Assembly (NCBI RefSeq): GCF_015140455.1
Contig: NZ_AP024094.1
Location: forward strand, 2,418,001-2,482,000
Source of the DNA: Jeongeupia sp. HS-3
GTDB taxonomy: Bacteria > Pseudomonadota > Gammaproteobacteria > Burkholderiales > Chitinibacteraceae
Direction of reading: 5' to 3'
DNA length: 64,000 bases
The notes below the pieces were generated by a model. That model had not been told where the DNA came from. It made no database searches and saw only the letters and a program-made list of their open reading frames with translations. This document shows positions 50,461 to 59,895 of the stretch, piece by piece. How positions within the stretch are numbered: the stretch's first letter is position 1; each line of letters opens with the position of its first letter. The position numbers and the translations under genes were made by a program.

Positions 50461-52503
50461 TTAGGGGTTGAGCGTGGTCAGCGAGCGGTTCGACGCGTAG
50501 ATCGAACGCAATTCGGTCAGCGTCAGCGTCCGCGACCACACCGCGAAGTCGTTGAATTCCATCTTGCCGCGCGGGGTGGCGCAGCTTGGCGTGCCGCAGT
50601 TCCGCTTGTAGTACTGACCGGTGCCGTCCTCGTTCAGGCCCAGTACGCCCAAGCCCTTGAGCTTGCTGATGTCGGTATTGGCGATGGTCTTGTTCTCGGT
50701 TTTTTGCTCGCCGATGACCGGGTCGAACAGATAGGCGCTCATTTTCTTGTTGGCGGTGTCGACGCTCAGCGCCAGATACGCCCACTGGTTCGCGCTGAAT
50801 CTGGAACCGGCAATTTCGTCGCGCACGCCGCCGCTGCCGATGTTGAAGCGCACCTCGCAACCGGTGAACATACCCAGTGCGATGCCGGGATTCGAGCCAC
50901 TGTCGTAGTTCTTGTTGGACACGATCGCCGCGCCATTACCGGTCCCCATGACGCAGTCGGTCCGCAACCAGAAACCGATCGTGAACTGCGACAGCCCGGC
51001 GAAATCGGCGCCGTTCTGCACCAGCTTGTAGCCGCTGTAACCGCTGGCATCGGCGAGCGTGCCGTCGACCCGGAGCGCCTTGGCACCGAACGCGTCGGCG
51101 ACGAGGCTGCCGCTGTCGATGCCGGTGGCCCAGTTCTGCAGCAGCGATCCGCCACGGACATCGGTGATGCCGCTGTCGAAGCCGTAGAAGTACAGCAGTC
51201 CGTTGGTGAGCGAGCGCTCGAGCACCACCGGTTTGACGTAATCGAGCTGCGCCAGAATGGAAACGGGAATCCCGTTCGCCACCACGGTGTAATTGAAGCG
51301 GTACAGGCCCGACGCCGCCTGCGCGACGCTGCTGTCGGTAAACGCCGTGGCATCGCCGGGCAGCGTTTGCAGCTTCTGGCCGTCGCGCCAGATTTCGATG
51401 CTGCGGCCGGCGTCGGCAAACGAGCGCCAGCTCAGTTGCACGCTGGCGTGATCGCTGCCGGCCTTGCTGCGCAACTGCGCCACCGCCGGATCGGCGAGCA
51501 GCGGCGCGCCGTCGATGCCATGACCGGCAAGCGCCGGCTGCTTGCCGGCAAACGCCAGCACCGTCGGGGTGATGTCGGCCAGGCTGGCACGGGCGTAGAG
51601 CGCGTCAAAACTCGCCGGTACCGCATCGTTGCTGCCGAGCAGCGCATTGCCGTCGCGGTTGAGCGCGATGAAGGTCAGCGCGTTGTCCAGCGTCGGCAGG
51701 CCGTCGCCGCTGCCGGTCTTGGCCAGACCGTGCGCGGCGGTCACGACGACCAGCCAGTCTTCGCCCGGATGGGCCGCAGTACGCTGCGCCACCGCCGCTT
51801 GCAAACGCCCCAGCGCCGCGTCGAGATTGGCGAGCACATTGCGATAACCTTGCTGGAAGCCGCTGCTGGCGGCCGCATCGGCCGGCGAATGGAATTGCGC
51901 ATAAATCAAATCGTAACCGTCGCGGATCCGCGCGCTGGCGCCATCGGCGACGCAGCCGTCGACATTGGCGCAATCGGTGAGGCTGTCCAGCCGGCCGGCG
52001 TTCTGCTCGCGTACCAGCAGTTGCGCCAGCGCCGACGATCCGGCCACGCCGGCGGTTTTCGCGCTGCGGCCATCCTTGAGCAGCTTGAAGACGCTGTCGG
52101 CGTGCATTGCCTGCCCCGGCGCGTCCGAGCGGACCTGATGGCGGTTGGCCCAAGTCCCGGTCAGCAAGGTGGCCCAGCCCGGGGTATCCAGCGTGGGCTG
52201 CTGCGTTTGCGTGCCGCTGACGCCACCGCTGTAGGCAGGCAGCACCTTGAGCCTGGCGAGGTTGGGCAGGCGCCCCTGGGCGATGCCTTCCTTCAGCTGC
52301 GGATAGGTCAGCCCGTCGAGCTCGACCAGCAGCACTTTCCTCGCCGTGACCGCAGGAGCCGGCGTGGGCGCTGGCGTAGGGGCCGGCGTCGGATGGCCAT
52401 CGACGGGCGGCGTACTCGCGTCATCACTGCCGCCGCCGCACCCCGCCAGCACCGCGATCAATGCCAGCGCACACCCCGCATACACGTGCTTCTTCCACAA
52501 CAT
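50461..52503 (-). CDS. Lipoprotein with alkaline-phosphatase-superfamily phosphodiesterase and LamG-like domains
   Basis: A 680-aa surface lipoprotein. The signal MLWKKHVYAGCALALIAVLAGC gives acylated Cys 22, then GGGSDD and a PTPAPTPAP linker. Residues ~55-330 resemble type I phosphodiesterase/nucleotide pyrophosphatase (LLVELDGLTYPQLKEG; TLDTPGWATLLTG; HGLAKTGSGDG; LADITPTVLAFAG). Residues ~470-670 look like a LamG/concanavalin fold (QFTIGFWLRTDC; NDFAVWSRTLTLTELRSIYAS). Start ATG 52503 has AGGGGG upstream. The substrate is unknown; neighbouring plc suggests phosphodiester or lipid headgroup turnover. Confidence 0.75.
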   Translation of the reverse strand: MLWKKHVYAGCALALIAVLAGCGGGSDDASTPPVDGHPTPAPTPAPTPAPAVTARKVLLVELDGLTYPQLKEGIAQGRLPNLARLKVLPAYSGGVSGTQTQQPTLDTPGWATLLTGTWANRHQVRSDAPGQAMHADSVFKLLKDGRSAKTAGVAGSSALAQLLVREQNAGRLDSLTDCANVDGCVADGASARIRDGYDLIYAQFHSPADAAASSGFQQGYRNVLANLDAALGRLQAAVAQRTAAHPGEDWLVVVTAAHGLAKTGSGDGLPTLDNALTFIALNRDGNALLGSNDAVPASFDALYARASLADITPTVLAFAGKQPALAGHGIDGAPLLADPAVAQLRSKAGSDHASVQLSWRSFADAGRSIEIWRDGQKLQTLPGDATAFTDSSVAQAASGLYRFNYTVVANGIPVSILAQLDYVKPVVLERSLTNGLLYFYGFDSGITDVRGGSLLQNWATGIDSGSLVADAFGAKALRVDGTLADASGYSGYKLVQNGADFAGLSQFTIGFWLRTDCVMGTGNGAAIVSNKNYDSGSNPGIALGMFTGCEVRFNIGSGGVRDEIAGSRFSANQWAYLALSVDTANKKMSAYLFDPVIGEQKTENKTIANTDISKLKGLGVLGLNEDGTGQYYKRNCGTPSCATPRGKMEFNDFAVWSRTLTLTELRSIYASNRSLTTLNP

Positions 52504-52649
52504 TTGCTGCCCCCTCATTGCGCCCGCCGAGCGGTACGCGGGTGATGGCGTCGAATGACGCCAATTGCGCCCTAGCTTAGGGAGGCAGCGCGTCAGCATC
52601 ATTGCCATCGCCGCAGATGGGCTGATACCGGTATTGGTAAAACGTGGAC

Positions 52650-53516
52650 TCAGACAGGTGCGGGTTGCACATGCGCCAGAAAGGCGCGCAGCAGACGGGC
52701 GTTGCTGCGCTCCTTCAGGTGATACAGGTATTCGGACAGCTGCGGCGCGGCGGCAGAGAACGGAATCGCCCGCAGATCGGGATGCTGCGGCGCTTCCGAC
52801 TGCGGCAACAGGCTGCAGCCCATTTCCCGGTGGATGGCGGCGATGATCGCTTCACGACTACCGATCACCATCATCGGCGCCGGCACGATGCCAACCGTGG
52901 CCAGCGCAGCTTCGGTGGCCTTGCGCGTCATTGACCCCTCTTCGCGCAGCAGCAGGCGCACATGCCGCAACTCGTCCAGGTCGATCGATGCGCGGCGCGC
53001 CAGCGGGTGATTGCGATGCACGACCAGCAGCAAGGCGTCCCGGGCCAGCAATACCCGGGTCAGGCGCGCATCGTCGATCGCGTGCGACGACACGGCGATA
53101 TCGAGCCGATGATCGACGAGCATATCGATGATCTGCTGCGAGTTGCCAACGTCGAGCGTGATCCGCAGCTGCGGATGCGCCCGGCCGAAGGCATCGATGC
53201 ACGAGAGGATGTAATGCGGCCCGGTCACACCGACGCGCAAATGGCCGACGTGCAAATCGCCGGCATTGCGCAGCGCGAAGTCGACATCGCCCAGATGGCG
53301 CATCAGCCCTTCGATCATCGGCAGCAGGCTGGCCCCGGTTTCGGTCAGATCCAGCCGGCTGCCGCGCCGGTGGAACAGCGCCACGCCATAGGCCTCCTCC
53401 AGCTGGCGAATCCGGCTGGTCACGGTCGGCTGGCTCACATTCAGCCGCTTGGCCGCGATGGTCACGCTGCCCTGGCGGGCCGCTTCGAAAAAAGAGGAAA
53501 GCAGAATCGAAAGCAC
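52650..53516 (-). CDS. LysR-type transcriptional regulator
   Basis: A 288-aa LTTR. The N-terminal winged helix reads FFEAARQGSVTIAAKRLNVSQPTVTSRIRQLEEAYGVALFHRRG (residues ~10-52), followed by the periplasmic-binding-protein-like effector domain (HVGHLRVGVTGPHYI ... IAVSSHAI). Start GTG 53516 fits the family. It lies upstream of the lipoprotein/plc genes on the same strand, so it may control them. The ligand is unknown. Confidence 0.88.
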   Translation of the reverse strand: MLSILLSSFFEAARQGSVTIAAKRLNVSQPTVTSRIRQLEEAYGVALFHRRGSRLDLTETGASLLPMIEGLMRHLGDVDFALRNAGDLHVGHLRVGVTGPHYILSCIDAFGRAHPQLRITLDVGNSQQIIDMLVDHRLDIAVSSHAIDDARLTRVLLARDALLLVVHRNHPLARRASIDLDELRHVRLLLREEGSMTRKATEAALATVGIVPAPMMVIGSREAIIAAIHREMGCSLLPQSEAPQHPDLRAIPFSAAAPQLSEYLYHLKERSNARLLRAFLAHVQPAPV

Positions 53517-53615
53517 GCAACGCCCCCTGTCGATCAGGGGTGCAACCTTAGGCGGGCAATGTGACAGTTTGCCCGTTGATTGCAAAATCAATCATCGCAT
53601 CCCTCGCCGGACAAA

Positions 53616-53646
53616 TAAAAAGCGCCGCTGCTGCGGCGCTTTTTGC
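53616..53646. terminator. Terminator after yegP
   Basis: AAAAAGCGCCGC / GCGGCGCTTTTT with a short loop and T-run, between yegP and the LysR gene on the minus strand. Confidence 0.85.
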
Positions 53647-53661
53647 ACAAAGCGTACCGAC

Positions 53662-53991
53662 TCAGGCTTCGGTGGTCGGCGAATCCGGGCCGTTCTTCTT
53701 CACCGACTCAATGCCGTTTTCCATCGCCGCCTTGCTGCTGTAATACTCGCTGCGGCCGATTTCCTGGTGATTGGCGGCCTTGAGAATGAAGTACGGCTCA
53801 CCTTTCGAATTTTCTCGACGCTCGTAACGTTCTTCCAGTGGCGAGTTGGTTTTCACCGACTCGATCCCGTTCTCGGCGGCAGCTTTGCTTTTGTACAGTT
53901 CGCTGGTCAGAATCACCTGACCGTTACTGGCCTTGAGATTGAACATGTGCTGACCGTCTTTGGCCAGTTTGAGCTCGTATTTACCTGACAT
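53662..53991 (-). CDS. yegP: YegP-family (DUF1508) protein
   Basis: A 109-aa protein made of two DUF1508 repeats: KYELKLAKDGQHMFNLKASNGQVI...SKAAAENGIESVK and YFILKAANHQEIGRSEYYSSKAAMENGIESVK. Function unknown; homologues are small abundant cytosolic proteins. It is divergent from the ydcZ-like gene. Confidence 0.9.
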   Translation of the reverse strand: MSGKYELKLAKDGQHMFNLKASNGQVILTSELYKSKAAAENGIESVKTNSPLEERYERRENSKGEPYFILKAANHQEIGRSEYYSSKAAMENGIESVKKNGPDSPTTEA

Positions 53992-54065
53992 AATTGTCCT
54001 CCTGATCGAATGGGCCGAATCCCGCGACGCGGCTGCTCGTTAAAGTATGGGAAAGGAGTGCCATC

Positions 54066-54530
54066 ATGCAACTGATGTATTTCCTGTTGGCAACAGCCAT
54101 CGGCCTTGTCGTGCCCTTACAGGCTGCGATCAACAACCATCTCAGGCTGCTGATCGGCGGCAGCACCGTGCTCGCGGCGCTGCTGTCCTTCGGGGTTGGC
54201 ACCATCGCGCTGACGATCGCCGCGCTCGTCACGGGCCAGCGCTGGGCCGGGCTTGCCAATCTGTCCCAGGCGAGCGCCTGGCAACTGGGCGGCGGCATTC
54301 TTGGTGCCTTCTTCGTGTTTGGCTCGACGCTGATCGCCCCCCGCATCGGCGTTGCGGCGATGATCTCGCTGATCATCGCCGGCCAGGTCTGCGCCTCGCT
54401 GCTGTTCGATCGTTTTGGCATTCTTGGCATGCCGTTACGCGCGATCGGCGGCTGGCGCTTGCTCGGCGCGCTCCTGGTCATCGTGGGCGTGGCGCTGGTC
54501 AATTTCGGCGACAAACTACCGCGCGGCTAG
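54066..54530 (+). CDS. DMT-superfamily YdcZ/DUF606 membrane protein
   Basis: A 154-aa protein with five hydrophobic helices and the family opening TAIGLVVPLQAAINNHLR. GGGILGAFFVFGSTLIAPRIGVA and VGVALVNFGD also fit DUF606. Such half-length transporters usually act as homo- or heterodimers. AGGAG precedes the ATG. Substrate unknown. Confidence 0.82.
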   Translation: MQLMYFLLATAIGLVVPLQAAINNHLRLLIGGSTVLAALLSFGVGTIALTIAALVTGQRWAGLANLSQASAWQLGGGILGAFFVFGSTLIAPRIGVAAMISLIIAGQVCASLLFDRFGILGMPLRAIGGWRLLGALLVIVGVALVNFGDKLPRG

Positions 54531-54614
54531 CCCCGCTACCGGTGTCATTTTTTCCATGCGCCGACATGAAAAACTGCCGGGCTTTCCGGACGGCGCTGCG
54601 CGATCATTCGCAGC

Positions 54615-54872
54615 ATGAACATGTCATCCCTGTCCCGCCATCTCGGCCCTGCATTCGCCCCGCTCCTCGGGATTGCCATTGCCGCCGCGCTCGCCATCGG
54701 CCTGCTGACCGTGGTGCGCGATCATCTGCTCGCCAAGCCGGTGCTGCAGGATGCCGCGATCACGCTGAGCAACGGCCAGCTGGCTTCGGCGGCCGACTGG
54801 ATCGCGGCCAATCGCGGCACGGCCTACAAGCAGGAAGCCGGCAAGCCGTGGACACTGAGCGACAATAGCTGA
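54615..54872 (+). CDS. Small hypothetical protein with one membrane helix
   Basis: An 85-aa frame with one clear transmembrane segment (APLLGIAIAAALAIGLLTVV) followed by a short polar tail. I do not recognise it. It has no strong RBS but sits neatly between the ydcZ-like gene and a terminator. Real but unknown, or possibly spurious. Confidence 0.45.
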   Translation: MNMSSLSRHLGPAFAPLLGIAIAAALAIGLLTVVRDHLLAKPVLQDAAITLSNGQLASAADWIAANRGTAYKQEAGKPWTLSDNS

Positions 54873-54923
54873 GCGCTTCGGCCAAGGGCCGCCGCCAACC
54901 TAGCCGGTCCGTACAGCCGCAAT

Positions 54924-54954
54924 GAAAAAACCCGCCATCGAGGCGGGTTTTTTC
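54924..54954. terminator. Bidirectional terminator before grxD
   Basis: AAAAAACCCGCC / GGCGGGTTTTTT with a TCGA-type loop. It serves grxD (minus) and the small ORF (plus). Confidence 0.88.
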
Positions 54955-54976
54955 ATCTGGCAGCAGCGAAAATCGC

Positions 54977-55291
54977 TTAGCCCTGGATGCCTTCAAGCAT
55001 TTTCTGCAGTTCACCCGAAGCGAACAGCTCTTTCATGATGTCCGAGCCGCCAACGAATTCACCGTTGATGTAGAGCTGCGGAATCGTCGGCCAGTTGGCG
55101 AATTCCTTGATGCCCTGACGTACTTCCGGGTCTTCGAGCACGTTCACCGCAGCGAACGAGACGCCACAGTTCTTGAGGATTTGTACCGCGCCGGCGGAGA
55201 AGCCGCACATCGGGAATTGCGGCGTGCCTTTCATGTAAAGCACAACCGGGTTGGCGGTGACGGTCTGGCGGATGGTGTCTTGTGCGCTCAT
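54977..55291 (-). CDS. grxD: Monothiol glutaredoxin Grx4
   Basis: CGFS-type glutaredoxin that carries [2Fe-2S] clusters with glutathione. The 104-aa product has YMKGTPQFPMCGFSAGAVQIL (CGFS near residue 29), WPTIPQLYINGEFVGGSDI and a normal length. It is 58 bp downstream of prmC. Confidence 0.97.
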   Translation of the reverse strand: MSAQDTIRQTVTANPVVLYMKGTPQFPMCGFSAGAVQILKNCGVSFAAVNVLEDPEVRQGIKEFANWPTIPQLYINGEFVGGSDIMKELFASGELQKMLEGIQG

Positions 55292-55349
55292 GGCGGCCTC
55301 AAAAAAGTCGATCTATTTACTCGGGTAATTGTACTGGCTGGTGTGCCGC

Positions 55350-56156
55350 TCAAGCAAGGCGGCCGCCGCTGACGCGATCCAGCCCGGCCAGATCGGTCCA
55401 CGTCTGTACCTCGACGTAGCCGGCGCCGGTCAGCAAGGCACGGCTGGCCTCGCCCTGATCGAAGCCGTGTTCGAACAGCAGCCAGCCCCCCGGCGCAAGG
55501 TGGTCTTGCGCGCCGGCGACGATCACGCGGATGTGCGCGAGGCCGTCGGCAAAATCGGTCAGGGCACCCTGCGGCTCGAAGCGCAGATCACCCTGCGCCA
55601 AATGATGATCACCGGCGACGATGTACGGCGGGTTGGAGACGATCACGTCGAATGCTTCGCCCGCCAGTGCGGCAAACCAGTCCGACGCCATCATCCGCAC
55701 CTCTGCGCCCAACGCCGTGGCATTGCCGCGCGCCACGGCCAGCGCCTCGGCACTGATATCGACCGCGCTCACCGCCAGATCGGCGCGTTCCAGTTTCAGC
55801 GTGATCGGGATGCAACCCGAGCCGGTGCCCAGATCGACGAGTCGTGCGCCCTGTGCGGCGCGCGCCAGCGCCAGTTCAACCAGCAGCTCGGTTTCCGGGC
55901 GCGGGATCAGCACCGCCGGGTTCACGGCAAAATCGCGGCCGTAGAACTCGCGCGAGCCGACGAGATAAGCGACCGGTTCGCCGGCGCGGCGCCGTTCGGC
56001 CAGCGCCGTGAAGGCGGCGGCGGCGGCAGGCGCGACCTCGTCGTTGCCATGGCCGATCAGCCAGGCCCGGTTCACCTGCAGCGCGAACTGCAACAGCACG
56101 CGGGCGTCGACGGCATCGAGGCCGGATTCGGCCAGTAATTGGCGGGGTGTGGTCAT
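55350..56156 (-). CDS. prmC: Peptide chain release factor N5-glutamine methyltransferase
   Basis: Methylates the GGQ glutamine of RF1 and RF2. The 268-aa product has the SAM motif LVDLGTGSGCI (about 107-117) and catalytic NPPYI (about 175-179), preceded by AYLVGSREFYGRDF and IPRPETELLVE. ATG 56156 overlaps the mscS stop (ATGA). prfA is not adjacent here. Confidence 0.95.
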   Translation of the reverse strand: MTTPRQLLAESGLDAVDARVLLQFALQVNRAWLIGHGNDEVAPAAAAAFTALAERRRAGEPVAYLVGSREFYGRDFAVNPAVLIPRPETELLVELALARAAQGARLVDLGTGSGCIPITLKLERADLAVSAVDISAEALAVARGNATALGAEVRMMASDWFAALAGEAFDVIVSNPPYIVAGDHHLAQGDLRFEPQGALTDFADGLAHIRVIVAGAQDHLAPGGWLLFEHGFDQGEASRALLTGAGYVEVQTWTDLAGLDRVSGGRLA

Positions 56157-57247
56157 TGGGCCTGTGTGATTCGAGGTGGTGCGGCATCGTCGAGCTGTAC
56201 CCGCCGGACCGGCTGCGCATGGGCGCCGTGCCTGGCGATGATGGCCATGATCTCGACCAGCACCGATTGCTTGATGCGGTGAAACTCGACCCACACCGTG
56301 GTGTGGGTAAAGCAGTAGATAAAGAACTGCAGCGACGATTCACCAAAGGTGTCGAAATTGACCATCAAGGTCTGGCTCTCGTCGATCTCCGGATGGTTCT
56401 GCAGCATCTCGCGCACCTCATCGATGATTTGCGGCAGCACGGCGATGTCGTCGTAGCGCAGGCCGATGGTTTCGCGAATGCGCCGGTGGCTCATCCGTGA
56501 CGGGTTTTCGACGGTGATGGTGGTAAAGGCCGAATTGGGCACGTACAGCGGTCGCTTGTCAAAGGTACGTATCGTCGTCAGCCGCCAGCCGATTTCCTCG
56601 ACCATGCCTTCGATCTCGCGGTCGGGCGAGCGGATCCAGTCGCCGATGCCGAACGGCCGGTCCAGATGGATCATCAGCCCGCCGAAGAAGTTGGCGAGCA
56701 AATCCTTGGCGGCGAAACCGACCGCGATACCGCCGACCCCGCCGAAGGCGAGCACGCCGGAAATCGAAAAGCCCAGCGACTGCAATGCCACCAGCGCGGC
56801 GGTGACGATGACCGAGATCCGCAGCAAGCGGCTCACCGCCATCGCCGTGGTCGGATCGACATTGGGGCGCAAGGCCATCACCGCCTGCGCCACCCGGTCG
56901 ATAAAGCCGACCAGAAACCAGCTCAGCAAGACGATCACCGCCAATGCACGCACCGGCGCCACGTACTCGAATACTTCCGATTTGGCATACGGCGCCGCCA
57001 GACCGGCGGCGACCGACAGGCCGAGCACCCAGATCAGCCAGCCCAGCGGACGCTTGGCCGCGCCGATCAGCGCATCGTCCCAGAACGTGTGCGTACGCTG
57101 CGCCAGCCGCACCGCCAATCGGGACAGCAGCGAGCGCACCAGTGCATTGATGCAGACGGTCACCAGCACGACGGCAAAGACTTCGTAAATCCACGCATCG
57201 TTGCGGTAAACGGACTGCAACCAGTCCCAGGCAGTACTCACAGACAT
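56153..57247 (-). CDS. MscS-family mechanosensitive channel
   Basis: A 364-aa membrane protein of the small-conductance mechanosensitive channel family, releasing solutes on hypo-osmotic shock. Four N-terminal hydrophobic segments precede the pore helix region GVLAFGGVGGIAVGFAAKDLLANFFGG. The MscS beta domain follows (FGIGDWI, VEEIGWRLTTIRTFDKRPLYVPNS). Start ATG 57247 has GGGAG upstream. Coupled to prmC by a 4-bp overlap. Confidence 0.9.
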   Translation of the reverse strand: MSVSTAWDWLQSVYRNDAWIYEVFAVVLVTVCINALVRSLLSRLAVRLAQRTHTFWDDALIGAAKRPLGWLIWVLGLSVAAGLAAPYAKSEVFEYVAPVRALAVIVLLSWFLVGFIDRVAQAVMALRPNVDPTTAMAVSRLLRISVIVTAALVALQSLGFSISGVLAFGGVGGIAVGFAAKDLLANFFGGLMIHLDRPFGIGDWIRSPDREIEGMVEEIGWRLTTIRTFDKRPLYVPNSAFTTITVENPSRMSHRRIRETIGLRYDDIAVLPQIIDEVREMLQNHPEIDESQTLMVNFDTFGESSLQFFIYCFTHTTVWVEFHRIKQSVLVEIMAIIARHGAHAQPVRRVQLDDAAPPRITQAQ

Positions 57248-57378
57248 CGGCTCTCCCTCTTGGCTCATCCGGGCAGCGGCATCGTCGGGCGCGCAGCATG
57301 ACCTGAAGCAGACCCGACACTAGTCCGTGTGTTCCCGATTGCCGACTTATTACCGCGATCGCCGCCCATTGCCGGCGA

Positions 57379-58809
57379 TCAGGTGAGGAAAATCGTCGCC
57401 AGACCGAGAAAGATAAAGAAACCCATGCTGTCGGTCACCGCCGTCAGCAATACGTTGGAGCCATAGGCCGGATCGCGACCGAGTTTTTGCATCGTGAGCG
57501 GCACCAGAATGCCGACCAGCGCCGCGACCAGCAGGTTGAGCATCATGGCCGCCATCATCACCACGCCCAGCGCCCATTGCCCGTACAAGAGATAGGCGAT
57601 CAGCCCGAGCACGCTGCCCCAGACCACACCGTTGAGCAGCGCGATGCCCAGCTCCTTGACGATCATCCGGGTCGTATTGCCCGGCGTGATATGGCCGAGC
57701 GCCAGACCGCGGATGATCAGCGTGATCGTTTGCGTGCCGGTATTGCCGCCGATGCCCGAGACGATGGGCATCAGCGTCGCCAGCGCCACCAGATCGGCGA
57801 TCGTGCCCTCGAACGCACCAATCACCCGGCTGGCGATAAAGGCGGTGCAGATGTTCACCGCCAGCCACGGCCAGCGGTTCTTGGTCGACTTCCAGATGCT
57901 CGAGAACAGGTCTTCGTCCTTGAGGCCGGCGAACGACAGCGACTCCGAATCCTCGCGCACCACGTCGAGCATGTCGTCGACGGTCAGCCGCGCGATCACC
58001 CGGCGGTTGGCGTCGACCACCGGCGCCGAGACCAGCGCGTAACGGTCGAACGCGTTGACCGCATCGTCAAGCCGGTTTTCCGGGCTGAAGGTGACCACAT
58101 CACGCGCCATCACCGCCGCCACCTGCTGCCGGGGCGAATTCAACAGCAGGCGCTCCAGCGACAACACCCCGACCAGGGTGCGCTCGCGGTCGACGACAAA
58201 GAGCTTGTCGGTGTTCTCGGGCAGCGCGGTAAAGCGGCGCAGATAGCGCAGCACCACCGCCAGCGTGATATCGGCACGGATCGTCACCATATCGAAATCC
58301 ATCGCCGAGCCGACTTCGTCGTCGCGATACGACAGCGCGCTTTGCACCTGCGCCCGCTCGGCCGGTGCCAACGCACCCATGACTTCGGACAGCACGTGCT
58401 CGGGCAGGTCGGGCGCCAGATCGGCCAGATCGTCGGCGTCGAGCGTGCCGGCGGCGGCGACGATTTCGTCGCTGTCCATGCCCTTGAGCAGCGATTCGCG
58501 TACCGCGTCGGAGACTTCCAGCAGGATCTCGCCGTCGCGCTCGGCGCGCACCAGCTCCCACACGGTGAGCCTGTCGTTGCGCGGCAGCGCTTCGAGGATC
58601 TTGGCGATATCGGCCGGGTGCAGGCGATCGAGCTTGAGCGACAGCTCGGCCAGATTCTGTTTGTGCACCAGCTGCTCGACCAGATCGTGTTTGACCATCG
58701 CCTGCTTGTGCACCATGCCTTCGATCAGCCGGTGCCGCTGCAGCAGTCGTTCGACCTGCTGCAGCGTCTCCTGAAAGTTGTCTTGTGTCTTTCGGCTAGG
58801 CATGGTCAT
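57379..58809 (-). CDS. mgtE: MgtE-type magnesium transporter
   Basis: Mg2+ channel of 476 aa. Layout: N domain (HPADIAKILEALPRNDR), two CBS domains (about 165-285, with VSAPVVDANRRVIARLTVDD), a connecting helix, then five TM helices including GIGGNTGTQTITLIIRGLALG (the selectivity region) and VVWGSVLGLIAYLL. Start taken as ATG 58809 or 58803. It is divergent from corA across about 110 bp. Confidence 0.94.
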   Translation of the reverse strand: MTMPSRKTQDNFQETLQQVERLLQRHRLIEGMVHKQAMVKHDLVEQLVHKQNLAELSLKLDRLHPADIAKILEALPRNDRLTVWELVRAERDGEILLEVSDAVRESLLKGMDSDEIVAAAGTLDADDLADLAPDLPEHVLSEVMGALAPAERAQVQSALSYRDDEVGSAMDFDMVTIRADITLAVVLRYLRRFTALPENTDKLFVVDRERTLVGVLSLERLLLNSPRQQVAAVMARDVVTFSPENRLDDAVNAFDRYALVSAPVVDANRRVIARLTVDDMLDVVREDSESLSFAGLKDEDLFSSIWKSTKNRWPWLAVNICTAFIASRVIGAFEGTIADLVALATLMPIVSGIGGNTGTQTITLIIRGLALGHITPGNTTRMIVKELGIALLNGVVWGSVLGLIAYLLYGQWALGVVMMAAMMLNLLVAALVGILVPLTMQKLGRDPAYGSNVLLTAVTDSMGFFIFLGLATIFLT

Positions 58810-58918
58810 GCGAAAGTCTTCCCCAAATCGGCGGGCCGAGTGTAGCAGATCACTACGACGCGCCTTGCGTCTGCGCTTATAATCGCGCGGTTTATATCGA
58901 TCAACCCGGGGCTTTGCC

Positions 58919-59881
58919 ATGCTGTCTGCTTTTATCCTGTCGCAAGGCCGTCTTATCCAGGTTCCGATCGAGAATGCCGCCGATCTCGCCCGCCCCGAGG
59001 TGTTCTGGGTTGATCTGGTTGACCCGTCTGATGCCGAGCGCGATCTGGTCGAATCGGTGTTCCGCTACGAGCTGCCCGAAGACGAAGACCTTGAGGACAT
59101 CGAGGAGTCGGCACGCTGCTACGTCGACCACGCCGGGCTGCATCTCAACTCCTATCTGCTGCATCAGGACAGCGAAGGCGCGGCCAACGTTACCGTCTCC
59201 TTCTTGCTCAACCGCGGCCGGCTGCTGACGATGCGCCAGGAAGAGCTGGCGGTATTCCGGCTGTTCCGGTTACGCGCACGCGCACAACCGGGCTTTGTCG
59301 AAAATGCCGAGGACGTGCTGCTCGGCATCTATGCGGTCGCGGTCGAATACGACGCCGATGTACTCGAAGGCGTCTACACCAGCCTGGAAAGCGTCAGCTC
59401 CCGTGTGCTCAAGCGCAGCGATTCGCTCAACGACGAGGCGATGGCCGAAACGGTCTCCGACATCGCCCAGCAGGAAGACATCAACGGCAAGGTACGGCTG
59501 GACCTGATGGATACCCGCCGCTCGCTGTCCTTCCTGCTGCGCAGCCGCACGCTCAATCACGAACAGGAAAACGATCTGCGCGAGATCCTTCGAGATCTGG
59601 AGTCGCTGAACAACCACACCGCCTTCCTGTTCGACAAGATCAACTTCCTGATGGACGCGGTGATGGGGCTGATCAATCTGGCGCAGAGCAAGATCATCAA
59701 GATCTTCTCGATCGCCGCGGTGGTGTTCCTGCCGCCGACGGTCATCGCCTCCACCTACGGGATGAACTTCGACCTGATGCCCGAGCTGAAATGGGCGTTC
59801 GGCTACCCGTTCGCGATCGGGCTGATGATCCTCTCCGGCATCGCGCCGTACTGGTTCTTCAAGCGCAAGGGCTGGCTGTAA
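58919..59881 (+). CDS. corA: CorA-type magnesium transporter
   Basis: Pentameric Mg2+ channel of 320 aa. A large cytoplasmic funnel domain is followed by two C-terminal TM helices with the YGMNF selectivity motif (about residue 277) between them, and a lysine-rich end (FFKRKGWL). A TATAAT at 58878-58883 may be its -10. Its divergent neighbour is a second Mg2+ transporter. Confidence 0.95.
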   Translation: MLSAFILSQGRLIQVPIENAADLARPEVFWVDLVDPSDAERDLVESVFRYELPEDEDLEDIEESARCYVDHAGLHLNSYLLHQDSEGAANVTVSFLLNRGRLLTMRQEELAVFRLFRLRARAQPGFVENAEDVLLGIYAVAVEYDADVLEGVYTSLESVSSRVLKRSDSLNDEAMAETVSDIAQQEDINGKVRLDLMDTRRSLSFLLRSRTLNHEQENDLREILRDLESLNNHTAFLFDKINFLMDAVMGLINLAQSKIIKIFSIAAVVFLPPTVIASTYGMNFDLMPELKWAFGYPFAIGLMILSGIAPYWFFKRKGWL

Positions 59882-59895
59882 ACACCGGAGCCTGA

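Noticed and set aside
50170-52545. Very long plus-strand open frame (791 codons) opposite the lipoprotein gene
   Set aside because: The minus-strand product has a lipobox and recognisable domains. The antisense product is low-complexity Arg/Ala/Gly-rich.
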